Source: Patagioenas fasciata (taxonomy: Eukaryota > Chordata > Aves > Columbiformes > Columbidae). From it: DNA of 64,000 nt. The notes beneath the pieces are model-generated. The model made no database searches. It was not told where the DNA came from and worked only from the letters and a program-made list of their open reading frames with translations. This document shows positions 39,650 through 51,500 of the stretch, piece by piece. Location of the stretch: assembly GCF_037038585.1 (NCBI RefSeq), contig NC_092520.1, positions 12,655,001-12,719,000 on the forward strand, written 5' to 3'. The translations under genes were made by a program, and so were the position numbers. How positions within the stretch are numbered: position 1 is the stretch's first letter; each line of letters begins with the position of its first letter.

Positions 39650-40320
39650 TTTATACTGGCCGCGCTGGGTCTCACCCGCCAGTCACAGCTTTCCTCCACT
39701 CCCATTGGTCACCGAGGGCAGGGCTCACCGCACTGGGAGGCGGGGCATGGCAGGGCCGGACCTCCCGCTGGCGCATGCGCTCTGCCGCGAGCCTGGAGCG
39801 TCGGGCGGTGCGGGGCAGCACAGCGCATGCGCAGATGTCGAGTTTCCCGCCGCGGCGCTTGGTTTCCCGCTGTGCCCGCGGCCATTGGCTGTTGGGGGTG
39901 ACGTATCCGAGGGACCGGCCGTTGGCGGCGACGGCGGCCGGCAGGGCCCAGCGGGCGGCGGGACGGGCGGCGGTAGGTGCGGGCAGCTCCTCCGCGGGGT
40001 TGCTGCCTTTGCTTCCCTTTGTTTCGTTCCGCTCTCTCCTTCCCGTGCGGGCCCGCGGCCGCTCGGAGGCGGTGGTCATGTTCCCGGCTGGGGCTGGGCG
40101 AGCGCCCATTTTTCTCTCTCCCCTCCGCGTTGTCCCTCCTCAGCCCGGCCTGGCCGAGCGGCCCGCGGTGGCGGTTCCCGGTGACTGATCGGGGGTCTCC
40201 TAGGCAGAGATCGCTGGCGGTGGGGCTCTCCCTGGGGCCCTACGTGCTCCATCCTCCTCACCCCCAGGCAGCTGCGCCCCTAGCCGCCCCCTCAGGGGTG
40301 AGCCCCGGCCGCTGCTCGCC
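39650..40320 (+). promoter_or_regulatory. CEP295: CpG-island promoter of CEP295
   Basis: A sharp CpG island about 2 kb upstream of the first coding exon. Visible sites include two copies of the palindrome GCGCATGCGC (39,771-39,780 and 39,823-39,832), which match the NRF1 consensus. Two inverted CCAAT boxes (CCATTGG at 39,702-39,708 and 39,882-39,888) and a CRE-like TGACGT (39,899-39,904) are also present. No TATA box is seen. This is the architecture of a housekeeping or cell-cycle-linked promoter, which fits a centriole gene. Long open frames across the island on both strands (up to 198 codons) are GC-driven and not coding. Confidence 0.85.
39905..39972 (+). other. CEP295: candidate non-coding first exon of CEP295
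   Basis: The left edge is a guess for the transcription start just after the CRE-like site. The right edge is a donor at 39,972/39,973 (CG|GTAGGT). Other donors are possible: CAGGG|GTGAGC near 40,297, and GAG|GTATTA at 40,378. Exon 2 carries its own 26-base leader before the conserved ATG, so exon 1 is most likely untranslated. Confidence 0.35.
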
Positions 40321-40710
40321 TCCTAACGGCTTCTCCCTCCGGCTGTGGAGAAGTGCTGTCCCGGCAGGATGAAAAGAGGTATTAATGTTGCTGACGAGCA
40401 CGTCTGTAGTACAGGGATCCCGGGGAAGGCTGGCTTAGCTGGAACTGCCCTGTACCTACTCACTGCTTTGTACTGAGGTTGAACCTGTGCAGACCTTGGT
40501 TACTGTGGTATTTGCGTGACCTGCTGTTGCTCTCGACCTTTACATGTTAGATCTTCATATCGTTTATGGCCTAAATTTTCCTTGTTTTGGGAGAGAAGAA
40601 TGTGGGCATTTGCTCCTTAACTGTCTGTATTGTTAAACTTGTCTTTTGTACCTCATTAGCTGAATAAGGGAAAGCTCGCAGGGACCATCATATTCTGCCC
40701 CTGTTTATAC

Positions 40711-41212
40711 TGTAACGAACTTGAGATTGTAAGGAACGTTTAACGAAGGAATGTTGCTTTTACAAAACTGGCGACCTGGCGCCTGACCCCAGCAGGGGGT
40801 TAGGACTGAGAGACATCGGACTATGAATCCTTAACGTAAGACAGAGTCTCTTCCCGGAATATATACTGATACCTCTATGCATACTGATACCTGTATTTAC
40901 AAGTTAATTTAGGGGGAAGGGTAGCCAAAGTACCAGGAATCCCTCTCTTAAATAGATTGATAAGGGGAGGGGTATTGTATGTAAACTGAGGCAGGTGCTA
41001 GGTGGTCTCTAAACCGTGTACCCAACCAACAGGGAACAGGGGAGGGAAATTGCAGCCGGGATTTTGGGGGGATATAAGCAGGGGCTTTTTGCCCTATTAT
41101 GTATGCCTACCTTTAGGTAGAATACCTGATCTTGCAAAATTATTATTGAAATATGCTTTGCTGAAAGATCCTGCCTGGGCCTATTATATTTGCAAAATAA
41201 TTGTTTCCTACA
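40711..41212 (+). mobile_element. solo LTR of an endogenous retrovirus, sense orientation, CEP295 intron 1
   Basis: The element appears to begin TGTAACGAAC and end TTTCCTACA, giving TG...CA termini over about 500 bases. A TATA motif (GATATAAGCAGG, 41,071-41,082) lies about 130 bases before the 3' end, as in an LTR promoter, so the LTR points the same way as CEP295. No internal retroviral sequence or primer-binding site follows. The flanks (TATAC and GGATT) do not make a target-site duplication, so one or both ends may be off by some bases. The family is uncertain (gammaretrovirus/ERV1-like is my guess). Confidence 0.6.
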
Positions 41213-42123
41213 GGATTCATTGGCTTAATTACCCTGTATGAAAAGTGTCTTATGGATAATGATTTTGTTTATACACCTTACCTGATTTCATTAGAGTTTT
41301 CCAGGTGTAACATGTTTGGATAAATAGTTACTGCTGCATGGATTGTTCATTAGTAATAAGCTTTTGATTTTAAAAACTAAACAGTGGCTTTTGAAAGTCT
41401 CTGTTGGTTTGTTTTGGGACAGTATTTTCAGGGATATAAATACTTAAAGATCAAATAAAGATTAGGGGGCAGTTTTGGACTAGGCTGCATATCAGACTAA
41501 AAAAGTCTATTTTGTCATGAAGATGAAATTTTTAATTGTGAGGATGACAGGAAACAATCTGTAGAACCATCAGATCCTGGTTCTACAGTAAAATCTACAG
41601 GGAAACACCATTTGAAGTGGCTACTTAAGAAAACTTGAATAAAAAATTGTCAGTGAGCAATTTCAGTGTTCTAGTGAAATGCTTGGCATGCAGACTTGTC
41701 GGAGTCTCACAGTTTTCACAGCAGAAAACCTCAGACTGCAGTCAAAAATGTTCACAAACTCAGTATCTTGTAATTGTTATGAGAGCATTTCAGTACAAAT
41801 CTCCCAAGTGACCAGCCTGGGAGGTGGTTTTCAGTTTTTGTGTTAGTAGTGTTTTACTGTTCACTTTGCAGATGTGCCTATCTCGTCCACAATGAAGAAT
41901 GCGAATGTGATACTGTTGCAGAGTTTGCTACATAGTGCAAATAGTTCAAAATCTGTACACTTTGTGACAAATGTTGTTGAGTACAATTGAAACAGCTGTA
42001 AACAGCTGTAGCTCAGAGTCTTAGATACCACCATAGATTTGTAAGATTACGTCACTATCTGTGTTTTGTAGCTGGTATACCTATATAATTTATGCACAAT
42101 TTCTGTTTTTCTTGTTCTCATAG

Positions 42124-42257
42124 AAGCTGATTATTCAGCGCTTCCAAAGATGAAGAGGAAAGCTGCAAAAGTTGGGCAGTTGAGGCTTAGTCCTAATGAA
42201 GAAACCATGCTTCTGAAACAAGAATATGAAAGAAGAAGAAAACTGAGGCTACAGCAA
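42124..42257 (+). CDS. CEP295: CEP295 exon 2 (26-base leader, then codons 1-36)
   Basis: The acceptor is TTGTTCTCATAG|AAGCTG. The ATG at 42,150 opens MKRKAAKVGQLRLSPNEE and ends ...KLRLQQ before the donor CAA|GTATGC (phase 0). The LRLSPNEE segment and the following YERRRKLRLQQ match the conserved start of CEP295. The leader reads open in the frame of the ATG, which matters for the alternative first exon described in the findings. The following intron (42,258-43,159) shows nothing notable. Confidence 0.95.
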
Positions 42258-45200
42258 GTATGCCTGTATTTTTGCATGTTGCATATTTCGTTCAATGTTG
42301 TAACAAATAATTTAGCAAATTAACTAAAATTTCAGGGTGATAATAGTGCATATTAGGTTTGTATTTAGTTTGTGAATTATTTTCCTTTTCTCATGTTTAT
42401 TTACTCCTAAGTACATAGGTTGCTTGTGATACCTTCTCTGTTTCTTAGATTCGCTTTGGCATCTGTTTCAGAATCTCTTCCCTGCCAGTTTCCCAGTATC
42501 TACCATTTTTATTTGGCTGTGAATATGCAAGTGTCTCTTTTCTGCTGCGTGTGACTTGTGTAAGGATTCGTACCTCTTACAGTGTTCCAGGTGTTTTCAC
42601 AGCGATCATGCAGAAGAAATAAGACAACTGCTACTGATATAAAATTTCACAGTTTTCCACTAGATGAACTGAATAGCTACAATATGTCATAGCTCTAAAT
42701 GCTTTAACTACTGTTCCTTGTAGAATGTCTGAGCAAAGTACCTTTATATTCTTCAGAACATGTCTGTTGATCAGTTCATCCTCTGTTTCTGTTCTGCTGT
42801 CCTGCTGTTAGGACATAGAGCTGTTTCTGCATTCTTCTTACTCTTCTCTCAGCCTTCCTCTGCTTTGTCCTACACAAGCTGTTCAGGTCTTTCACATCTT
42901 CAAAAAATTTACATCTTCAAGATGTTTACCATATACTAATCTTTCACCCTTCTTGGGCTTCTTTATGTTTTTTACTTCAGTGAAGTAAAAACAAAAACTT
43001 AGTAAACAGACTTTAATTTATCAGTATAGTTACTGATTTTCTTTAAACCACATTGCATTGTAATAGAGTCTTTAATAAATTACTGTGTTGTATTTTTGGA
43101 GGGAAGGATGTTCCAAGCTTTTTTAAGTTGCTGACTAAACAGAAATGCTATTTCTACAGGTTAGAGAGCAACAGAAGTATATCGCCTTGCAGATAAGGCA
43201 GAAAGTAAAGCAGAGGAGAGAAGAACAGCTACATCGGTTAGAGGAGGCACTGAGAGCTGAATGGCAGAAAACACAGGATGAAAAGATGAAAGCCTTAGAA
43301 GAACTGTATTTAGCGAGCTTAAGAGCAATTGGTGAGGGTCACCGACAAGCCAAGGAGCACGTAAGTAGAGCAGCTTAATGAATTTATTGGAGAAATTATT
43401 GATATTCTAGAAATACCAAGGCTGCTGCTTGCATGTTGTTTTTTTTTGTATATTCTTGATTTTGCAGTCCTAATACCTAAAATGACAGATTTTCAAGAAC
43501 GGAAACTTCTTAGAAACTTTTATGTACTTTTTTGCAGATAGCTTTCCATAAGACCAGGATTAAATGGTCTAACAGGCCTATCTGCAAAGGCTTTTGCTGT
43601 GTAAACTCTTCATGTTTTGTTTATGTTAGATTATACACATATATGATAGTGTGTGTTAGTACTTGACTAAATTGCACATGGTGAATCATTGTCTCAAGTA
43701 TGCCAGGAATATAGTAACTTTTTTCTCTACCATGTAATAGTATCTTTTCTATGGTTCAGAAAAATACACCTAACCTTTTTTTTAATTCGGTGCTCAAGTG
43801 ACATGGGAAGTCTTGATAAGAGCCTCAGGCCTTTGCCTAGACTGCTAACTGTTGTCACTTCTGAATTCTGCACCTGTAAACTATTTTCACTTTCTTTAAA
43901 ATCCTATAGTTTGGATAGGCTCTTTTAAAGAGATCATTGAGGTCGTTGGATAGAACTTTTCAGCAGATTTGACTTTGAACCAGTTTTATAGAAATCAGTG
44001 ATCCTACAGATTTGTTGCATGAATTTTGCAGACTACCTTACTTCCCAAATTAGTCAGGCTTTTTAACCCAAGTAAAATAACATTTTCTTTTTCCATATCT
44101 CAGTGTCTCTCACTTCTTTGTAAAGTTCTTTCTGATGCTAGGATAGATGGTTTTGTGGAAAACTGTGGTACGAATGCCATAAGAATAGAAAACTAATTAC
44201 AAATAAATGTTTCTGTTGATACACAGTTGTTGTCATTAATGACTGAAAGGCATGTGCAGTTTAGTCAGCATTTGCTAAAATGTGTAAGTATATTTATATT
44301 ACTCTCTTTATCAAAGAGATGAAGAGAGAAGCTAAGGTTTCCACGCCAATATTTGGTTACATTGACTGGGGAAAGTGGCAAATTTGCTGCTCTTGGTGGT
44401 AGAGAAGAAAATAAAGAAGATGGCAGAAAAGGAAAGGTTATAATTGAGAGTATTTTTACTCTAATATAGTTGAAAGTAATTTTGAGCTTGTCATTCTTAC
44501 AAACAGTACTAATATGAAATCTCACACTGATAGTATGAGAAGTGAGTAAAATCATGTATTAAGTTCTTGCAATATTTTATTGTTAAGGAACCTGACTTAG
44601 AAGCTCTGGCAAAGCAAGCAGAGGAAAGGAAGCAAAGAGCTGAAAAGAGACATAGGAAAGCCCTGAAAGAGCAGAAGTACCAAAAAGAAAAATTACTTCG
44701 TGAGCAAGCGCGGTATGCAATAGTTATCTAGTTTTACTAAGCATAGAATACCTTTTACAATGTCATAAGGTGAAAGGAAAACATCTTGATGCTCCTTGCT
44801 TGGAGCTGCTTGAAAATTTATGGATTAGAGAATTAATGCTTGTGGACAAAGCTTGTGGATTTTGGTAAGAATTTTAATTTCAAAACCAAGACAAAAATGT
44901 CGAGTATATGGGTTGGCCTTATAGACTCTCAATGAGACTCTCTGTATTGCTATTTTCCGTTTACATTGTTGGCTAGCAGCTGTTCAGTGATATGAAGTGT
45001 TCTCAGACTGGTTCCTGACGGAGAGTTACCCACTTGAAAACAGGACCTATCACATTTATCTTCCATCCTAGTGTGTTTTTGGTTTGGTTTGGTTTTTTGT
45101 TTTGGTTTGGTTTTTGTGTTTTGTTTTTTTTTTTTAGCAGATTGAACCAAACTTGAGCTGGAATGAAAAATGAGCTGTGTACTTCTGGGGATAGTTGTGC

Positions 45201-45547
45201 TTGAATAGAGCTGAGACCTATTGATTAAATACTTCTTGTCCACACTTGAGCAATTAAAATATGTTGTAGTGATACAGTGCTTTCTGAAAACTTCAGTGGA
45301 ACGCAAACTTCTTTAGAAGTTTTTGTGTACTAATGTTTTTGCATTACTTCAAAAATGCATTTTTTAGTGCTGACTTCCAGTGTAAGTTCTGTTGACTTTT
45401 CAGTGTGCTTGCCCACCCCTATCTCTTGAGCATCCAATCCAGGTATAGCTGAATCTGTTTATTTTTAGGTTTGCCTTTTATTTTGCACAGTGCTGTCATT
45501 GTTACTTTCCTTTTCTTCTTTCTTCCGTGGGTTTTGGTTTTATATAC

Positions 45548-45599
<52 letters not shown>

Positions 45600-48500
45600 A
45601 TATATATGTGTGTATATATATACACATATATACATGTATATGAAAGTTTTTTTTTTTTTTTTCCCCAAGACGAACAAACGCACGTAAATACGCTCTGGAA
45701 GTGGAAAGACAAAGAGCAGCCAAAGTGGCGAGCCTGCCACCTCCTCAGCCACATCCTCTGGAGGTATGTATCCATGATGCAATAGTGGTCACAATTTCAG
45801 GGTACTATATCATTGTAATGATTTATTTATTGATCTGACTTCTCACAGCAGGATATCTGAAATTGCTATTTGCATACTACAAGGAGAGGGGCTCAGCAAA
45901 AATCAAGAAAATTAATGAATTATGTATAAGCAGACTTCTTACTGTTAAGCTTTGGTATTTGTTTATTTCTGATCTCTTGTTATGTGTGGATTTTATTTCT
46001 TGTCATCTGAGATTTTATTTTTGTGGTTAACATGCCTTTTTATCATGATCTCACTTTGATTTAAGATTCACAGTGGTATTAAACTGTACAATAATCTTTC
46101 TCAGCATGTACACACTGCCTCAGCTTTCTGTCATAATGATGTAGTAGTAGAGATTTGTTTAGTTCTGTAATGCTGATAGTTCTACCTCCTTAGCTTTGGG
46201 GTTTTTGTTATTGTCTGTTTTGGTTTTTGTTTGTTTGGGTTTTTTCTCCCCTCCAATTTTATTGTTGCTTATATGAAATACTAAATGTAGGGTAAGGTGT
46301 TTAGTTTTGATAGGAAACCAGTACCTACAGCTATTGAGGAGGAAAGTAGATTAAAACCATACTTTTAATTCTATCCTGTACCCTTTTTAGACAGCAACTT
46401 TGTACCTCCTTCCTACTACTTTGATTTCAGAGAGATTCTGCATGGGTGTAGAAGTTGCTGTAGGATTGCAGGTCTGAACTGCAGGAAGAACATTACATGC
46501 ATTTTTTTACTCTGGAGTTAGCTTCTAGTATATTTAATTTAACAGGACTTCATTAATGCAGAATCTAAGTTGCTGTGTATGGTGCTGTACTTTTCACACT
46601 GTCAGGTTCAGGGATATTCAGACCACTGACAAGAAAAGAAAGGATTAAGGAATACTGGTCCCTCTGGGAGCCAGTGAAGTTGTCAAAGCTTTTCCCAGGT
46701 ACATCCAGCATGTTTTGTATAGGTGTGGTAGATGGCAGGGTTTCATACTGATGGATCTGAAGAAACTGAGTGAGGTCTGACCCTTACTGTTTGCAGATTG
46801 ATTAGAAGAAGGGGTGTCTGTATGCTTGCATGTGTGTCTTTTAGTACCTGCTTCTCTGTAGGCTGCCTCGCTGGCTGCCCAGGAGTTTTCTTGTGGTGGT
46901 TGGATATGAGTGAGGAAAAAAGCAAGTGTCGTAAGGGAGTGCTAAAGTTTGGAGCTATTTCTGGTGAAGTATATGCAATATGGGAATTTGAACAGATGAA
47001 AGAAGGTTCTCTATGGTACAGTTCATGCAAATTCAGATGCTCTTTTGTTCTGCTGTTCTCCATGTTGCTCCATGTGACTTGCTGCTGGTTTATCTGCTGC
47101 AGAGCAGATGAAACCTGTGTCAGTTAAAACTTTGACTCTTTCCTGGTTTTCACATGCTTTTGTTGCTCAGTTTGGCATTGTTGGAAAAGCGTGAGATGCA
47201 GCATTGATTTTTAATAACTTCTGCAGTTTAGGATGTGCTTTATGTTGCATTCTATTACAAAAGTTTCTGATTGGTGACTGAAAATCAGCTACAATTAACA
47301 TGTGTGTTTGTAGATGGTGTAATGACTGAAAAGACACAGTCCTATATAATACTTTTCATCCAACAACCTCAGTAAGAAACCTCTCTTTCCGTTTTAAAAA
47401 TACAAAATTTCCTTATTACCCTAGTCTTTTTTCACCAGGGCAGGCAAGAGACTTTTCAGGTTTCCCTGGGTTCTGGTACAATTGCATTTGTGATTATAAT
47501 GGATGACAGGTCTGTGTCAGTATCCTGTTGGAGTATTACAGAATCGTAACATCCTTTCCTGACATGCTACAACTTAATGCATTTACACCCACGAGTAGAA
47601 GCCCTTTACTCACTGTTTCAACAAACAGACTTTTAACAGAGTTTGCAAACATCTTGATTTTCTACAGTAGGTGGGTTTCTTCTCTTTTAATGAGTTAATG
47701 CTCTGATAATGGCAGGTTGAATCAACAATTCGCATTGCATTGTTGGAATATAACAGTGTGTCAGTTTGATCTCTGTAGACTGACTGAGTCTTTTTCCTAG
47801 TTTTCATATCTGTATGCATTTCAATCCTTTTGTTATAGACCTGTGTTGCTGGGAGGGCACAGGGTGAAGGACAAAGTTATTTTCTTGGAAGTGTAACTGG
47901 GGCTAAATGCTAAGTAATTGAAAGATCAGAGACGATTAGAGCTGTGGCTTATTCATAGTTATGTACATATAGAGAAAACAGAAGATGTTAACTGTCAGTT
48001 TCAGGGCTAAGAATCTGGAGCTTTGTCTTGCAAATGCATTACTCAAAAGGCACTGAATTGGAATTGCTTAACTTCACTCTGAATCCTGAGAATTACAGCA
48101 AATTACAAGGTCATCTGCATAAGCGTGCTTGTTTTCTTGAATCAATGTACATAAAGAGCTTATTAAACATAACTATAATCATAATCTGATGCTCTGTTGC
48201 AATAACAATTGAATAAAATGTAATAAAATGGAGCTGGGGCAGTGTTGTTCATTGCAGGATTACTTAGAATATAAGAAACATTTTCTTAAGATACTCCTAC
48301 TATTGTTACTTTACCCAGTTACAAAATAAGTGTTTTTACTCTTGATACATTGTCATAATCAAATTTAGTTCTCAGAGGATGGCTTTTAGGAATTGAGGCC
48401 TTATTTAGTTAGACCAACTGTTAAGTTACTTAATTGAAGTTAAACTGTAAAGACCGTTTTATTGACAAGTGTCACAGAGTTCTTTTGAACTTTATTTTTT

Positions 48501-51500
48501 TATATGATCTGTAAGATTTTTATGTAAAGGAAATACAAACTAAACATGTTACTATATTCTTCTTGAGTATTCATAACATTTATAGATGGGTTTTCTTTTT
48601 TTTTCCCCCATTTTATGATACGTTGCTGCTCCAGTTTTGCCAGATTTTAGTATAGAGTTAATTCCTTTTGTAGGGAAAAAAATAAAAATGAAAGCAGGAA
48701 TGACAGACTTCTCTATGGAGCTGTGGATGGATTCTTAACTGTGGTGGTTCCAGCATGAGGTGTAATAATGTAACAAGTATTATTTCTTTCAGCGTTAATT
48801 GCTTTTAATTGGAAAATTGCAGCCTCTAACATAATTTTCGCATCTTCACAGCTTTTGAATAAAATTCTGGAGATTTACTTGATTAAATGTAATTATTAAT
48901 TACTAACTTTTTAGTTATACATTTTTTTAAACCATTCAGAAGACTGAGCTTTAATTACACATTGTGAAAGTAACACAGTATAGGTGAAGCAGTCAGTGAT
49001 CTGGCTAATGAGGCTTAGACATGGGACTTCTCTGTTTTCAGAGCTATAGTCAGTATCTACAGGCATTTTGGTTAATGTTGATCTGTTACAACTACTATGA
49101 TTTCTTAAGTAAGTTGACAATTTTTAAACAGCATTATCAAGTACAAATAATTGAAGTTATTGATGGTGTGCTTTTATGTGTATGTATTTTTTTTTTCTTC
49201 CTACTAGAATAGCATGCACTTGCTTAAGAACAATAAGTTACTGGAGTTCTGTTGGTAAGGCTAAAACTAGATGCATATCATAGATATAAATTTAAGGACT
49301 TCACTTTCTCCACTTGTCTTGAGGTGGGTTGGCCCTGGCTGGACAGCAAGTGCCCAGCAAAGCTGCTTTATCACTCCCTTTCTCAGCTGGACAGGGGAGA
49401 GAAAATAGAACAACAGCCTTGCTGGTCGAGATAAGGAGAGGGAGAGATCACTCAGTAGTTACCATCACAAGCAAAACAGACTCGACTTGGGGAAAACTAA
49501 TTAAATTTATTACCAATCGAATCAAAGTAGGATAATGAGGAAATAAAACAAAAACTTAAAACACCTTCCCCAAACCCCTTCCTTCTTCCCAGGCTCAACT
49601 TCACCCCTGATTTCTCAGCTTCCTCCTGCCAAGCGGAGCAGGGGCACAGGGAATGGAGGTTGTGGTCAGTTCATCACACATTGTCTCTGCTGCTCCTTCC
49701 TCCTCAGGGGAGGATTCCTCACACTCTGCCCCTGCTCCAATGTGGGATCCCTCCCATGGGAGACAGTTCTCCATGAACTTCTCCAACATGAGTTCTTCAC
49801 ACAGGTTACAGTTCTTCATGAACTGCTCCAGCCTGGGTCCTCCACAGGGTCACAAGTCCTGCCAGCAAACCTACTCCAGCGTGGGTTCCTCTCTCCCCAG
49901 GGCCACAGGTCCTGCCAGGAGTCTGCTCCAGCATGGGCTTCCCATGGGGTCACAGACCCTTTGGGCATCCACCTGCTCTACCATGGATCTCCATGGGCTG
50001 CAGGGGACAGCCAGCCTTACCATGGACTGCACCAGGGGCTGCAGGGGAATCTCTACTCCAGTGCCTGAAGCCCTCCTTTTTCACTGACCTTGGTGTCTGC
50101 AGAGCTGTTTTCCTCATGTATTCTCATTCTTCTCTCCTGGCTGCTGTTGATGTTGTACATTTTTTTTCCCTTCCTAAATATGTTATCCCAGAGGCGCTAC
50201 CACCATTTCTGATGGGCTCAGTGTTGGTCAGCAGTGAGTCCATCCTGGAGCCATCTGGAATTGGCTCTATTGGACATGGGGGAAGCTTCTAGCAGCTTCT
50301 CACAGAAGCCACCCTTATAGCCCTCCTGCTACCAAAGCCTTGCCATGCAAACCAAATACAAGTCTTTATAAAATAGCAGGAGGTAATCAATACTGAAATT
50401 TTGTATGCCTCATCTTACATGCAGATAAGTTTAAAAAATTCCCAAGACTTAATTTTGCTCTTTGTGTATTTGCGTTTGTTTACGGTCATGTCAGTTTTAA
50501 ACCACTTGGGCTATGAAACTTGCTGGTTTAGTTAATGTGGATAAGAATCCTTTTTTAGGAGATAGTGTAGGGAGAGGAAGCTGAGAGAAAATTGGAGTAG
50601 ATGTCAGAAGTACGAAGGCAGGTCCTACAGAATCCTGAGTTAGCTAACCCGGCTACCTTGCTACTGAGTATATCAGGCTGGGCCAAAGAAGCGGGACGGT
50701 CTGGTTGCTCAGTGTTCAAACTCTTTCAGACAAGGATTGAAATGTGGTAGTGTACCCAAAACTTTAAAGTATTGTATGAATAGACACTTTTCAGTGAGGT
50801 TGTGAAAAATGCCCTTTTCTGTGGTCAACTAGTAAATTGGATGTAATGGATTATGAGATTCATAAAGAAAGCATACTTGTAGTGTTATTTTGCTGTGAGG
50901 TATAATTATATTGTGGCTCTGTGGTTGCCCTGCTTTGAGGTGAGTGTGACAGCTGTTGTAAGTGGGACTTGTATTAGTACATTAAACTCATTTGCTTTTG
51001 AATTAAACTGATGCTTTAGAAACATGCAGGTAGAGCTCTCTGATGAATGTCAATTTGAGTGGAGGAGTTTGCCGTAGGCTGTTAGATGTTCTCAGTTGTT
51101 AAGCCCTCTAGATCTGCCTTGTGCTGATGTGATTTATTGATTCTTGAATGTGTGTAAAGTTTTAAATAACACTATTTTCAGGAGAGAATTTGGGGGAGTG
51201 ACTTTCTCTTAATACTAATTTAATTGTACAGATCACTTATGTTCTGTTCAGTTGCTTTGCTAGAGATACTGCTCTCTGACATGGCTGTACTTGTACTTTT
51301 CTTCCTAGAATATTGAAGTGAAAAAGACTCCTGCAGTGAAGCCCTATAGCGCTGGCAACTTTTCTGTTACACGTTATCATATTTCCGAACCTTATGTGGA
51401 CAGAGAAGTGGATGGAGAGCAGGTGATTAACTCCAAGTGTTTGTGATACATGCTTGCATATATCTTTATATTGCATACAGTGTCTGGATATCAGCAATTT

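Noticed and set aside
39592-40188. 198-codon and 159-codon open frames over the CEP295 promoter
   Set aside because: GC-driven frames in three phases at once, with no family resemblance. The conserved CEP295 start is in exon 2.
49653-50087. 144-codon Ser-rich open frame and its neighbours
   Set aside because: It lies wholly inside the solo ERVL-type LTR, and the apparent peptide repeats mirror the LTR's internal modules.
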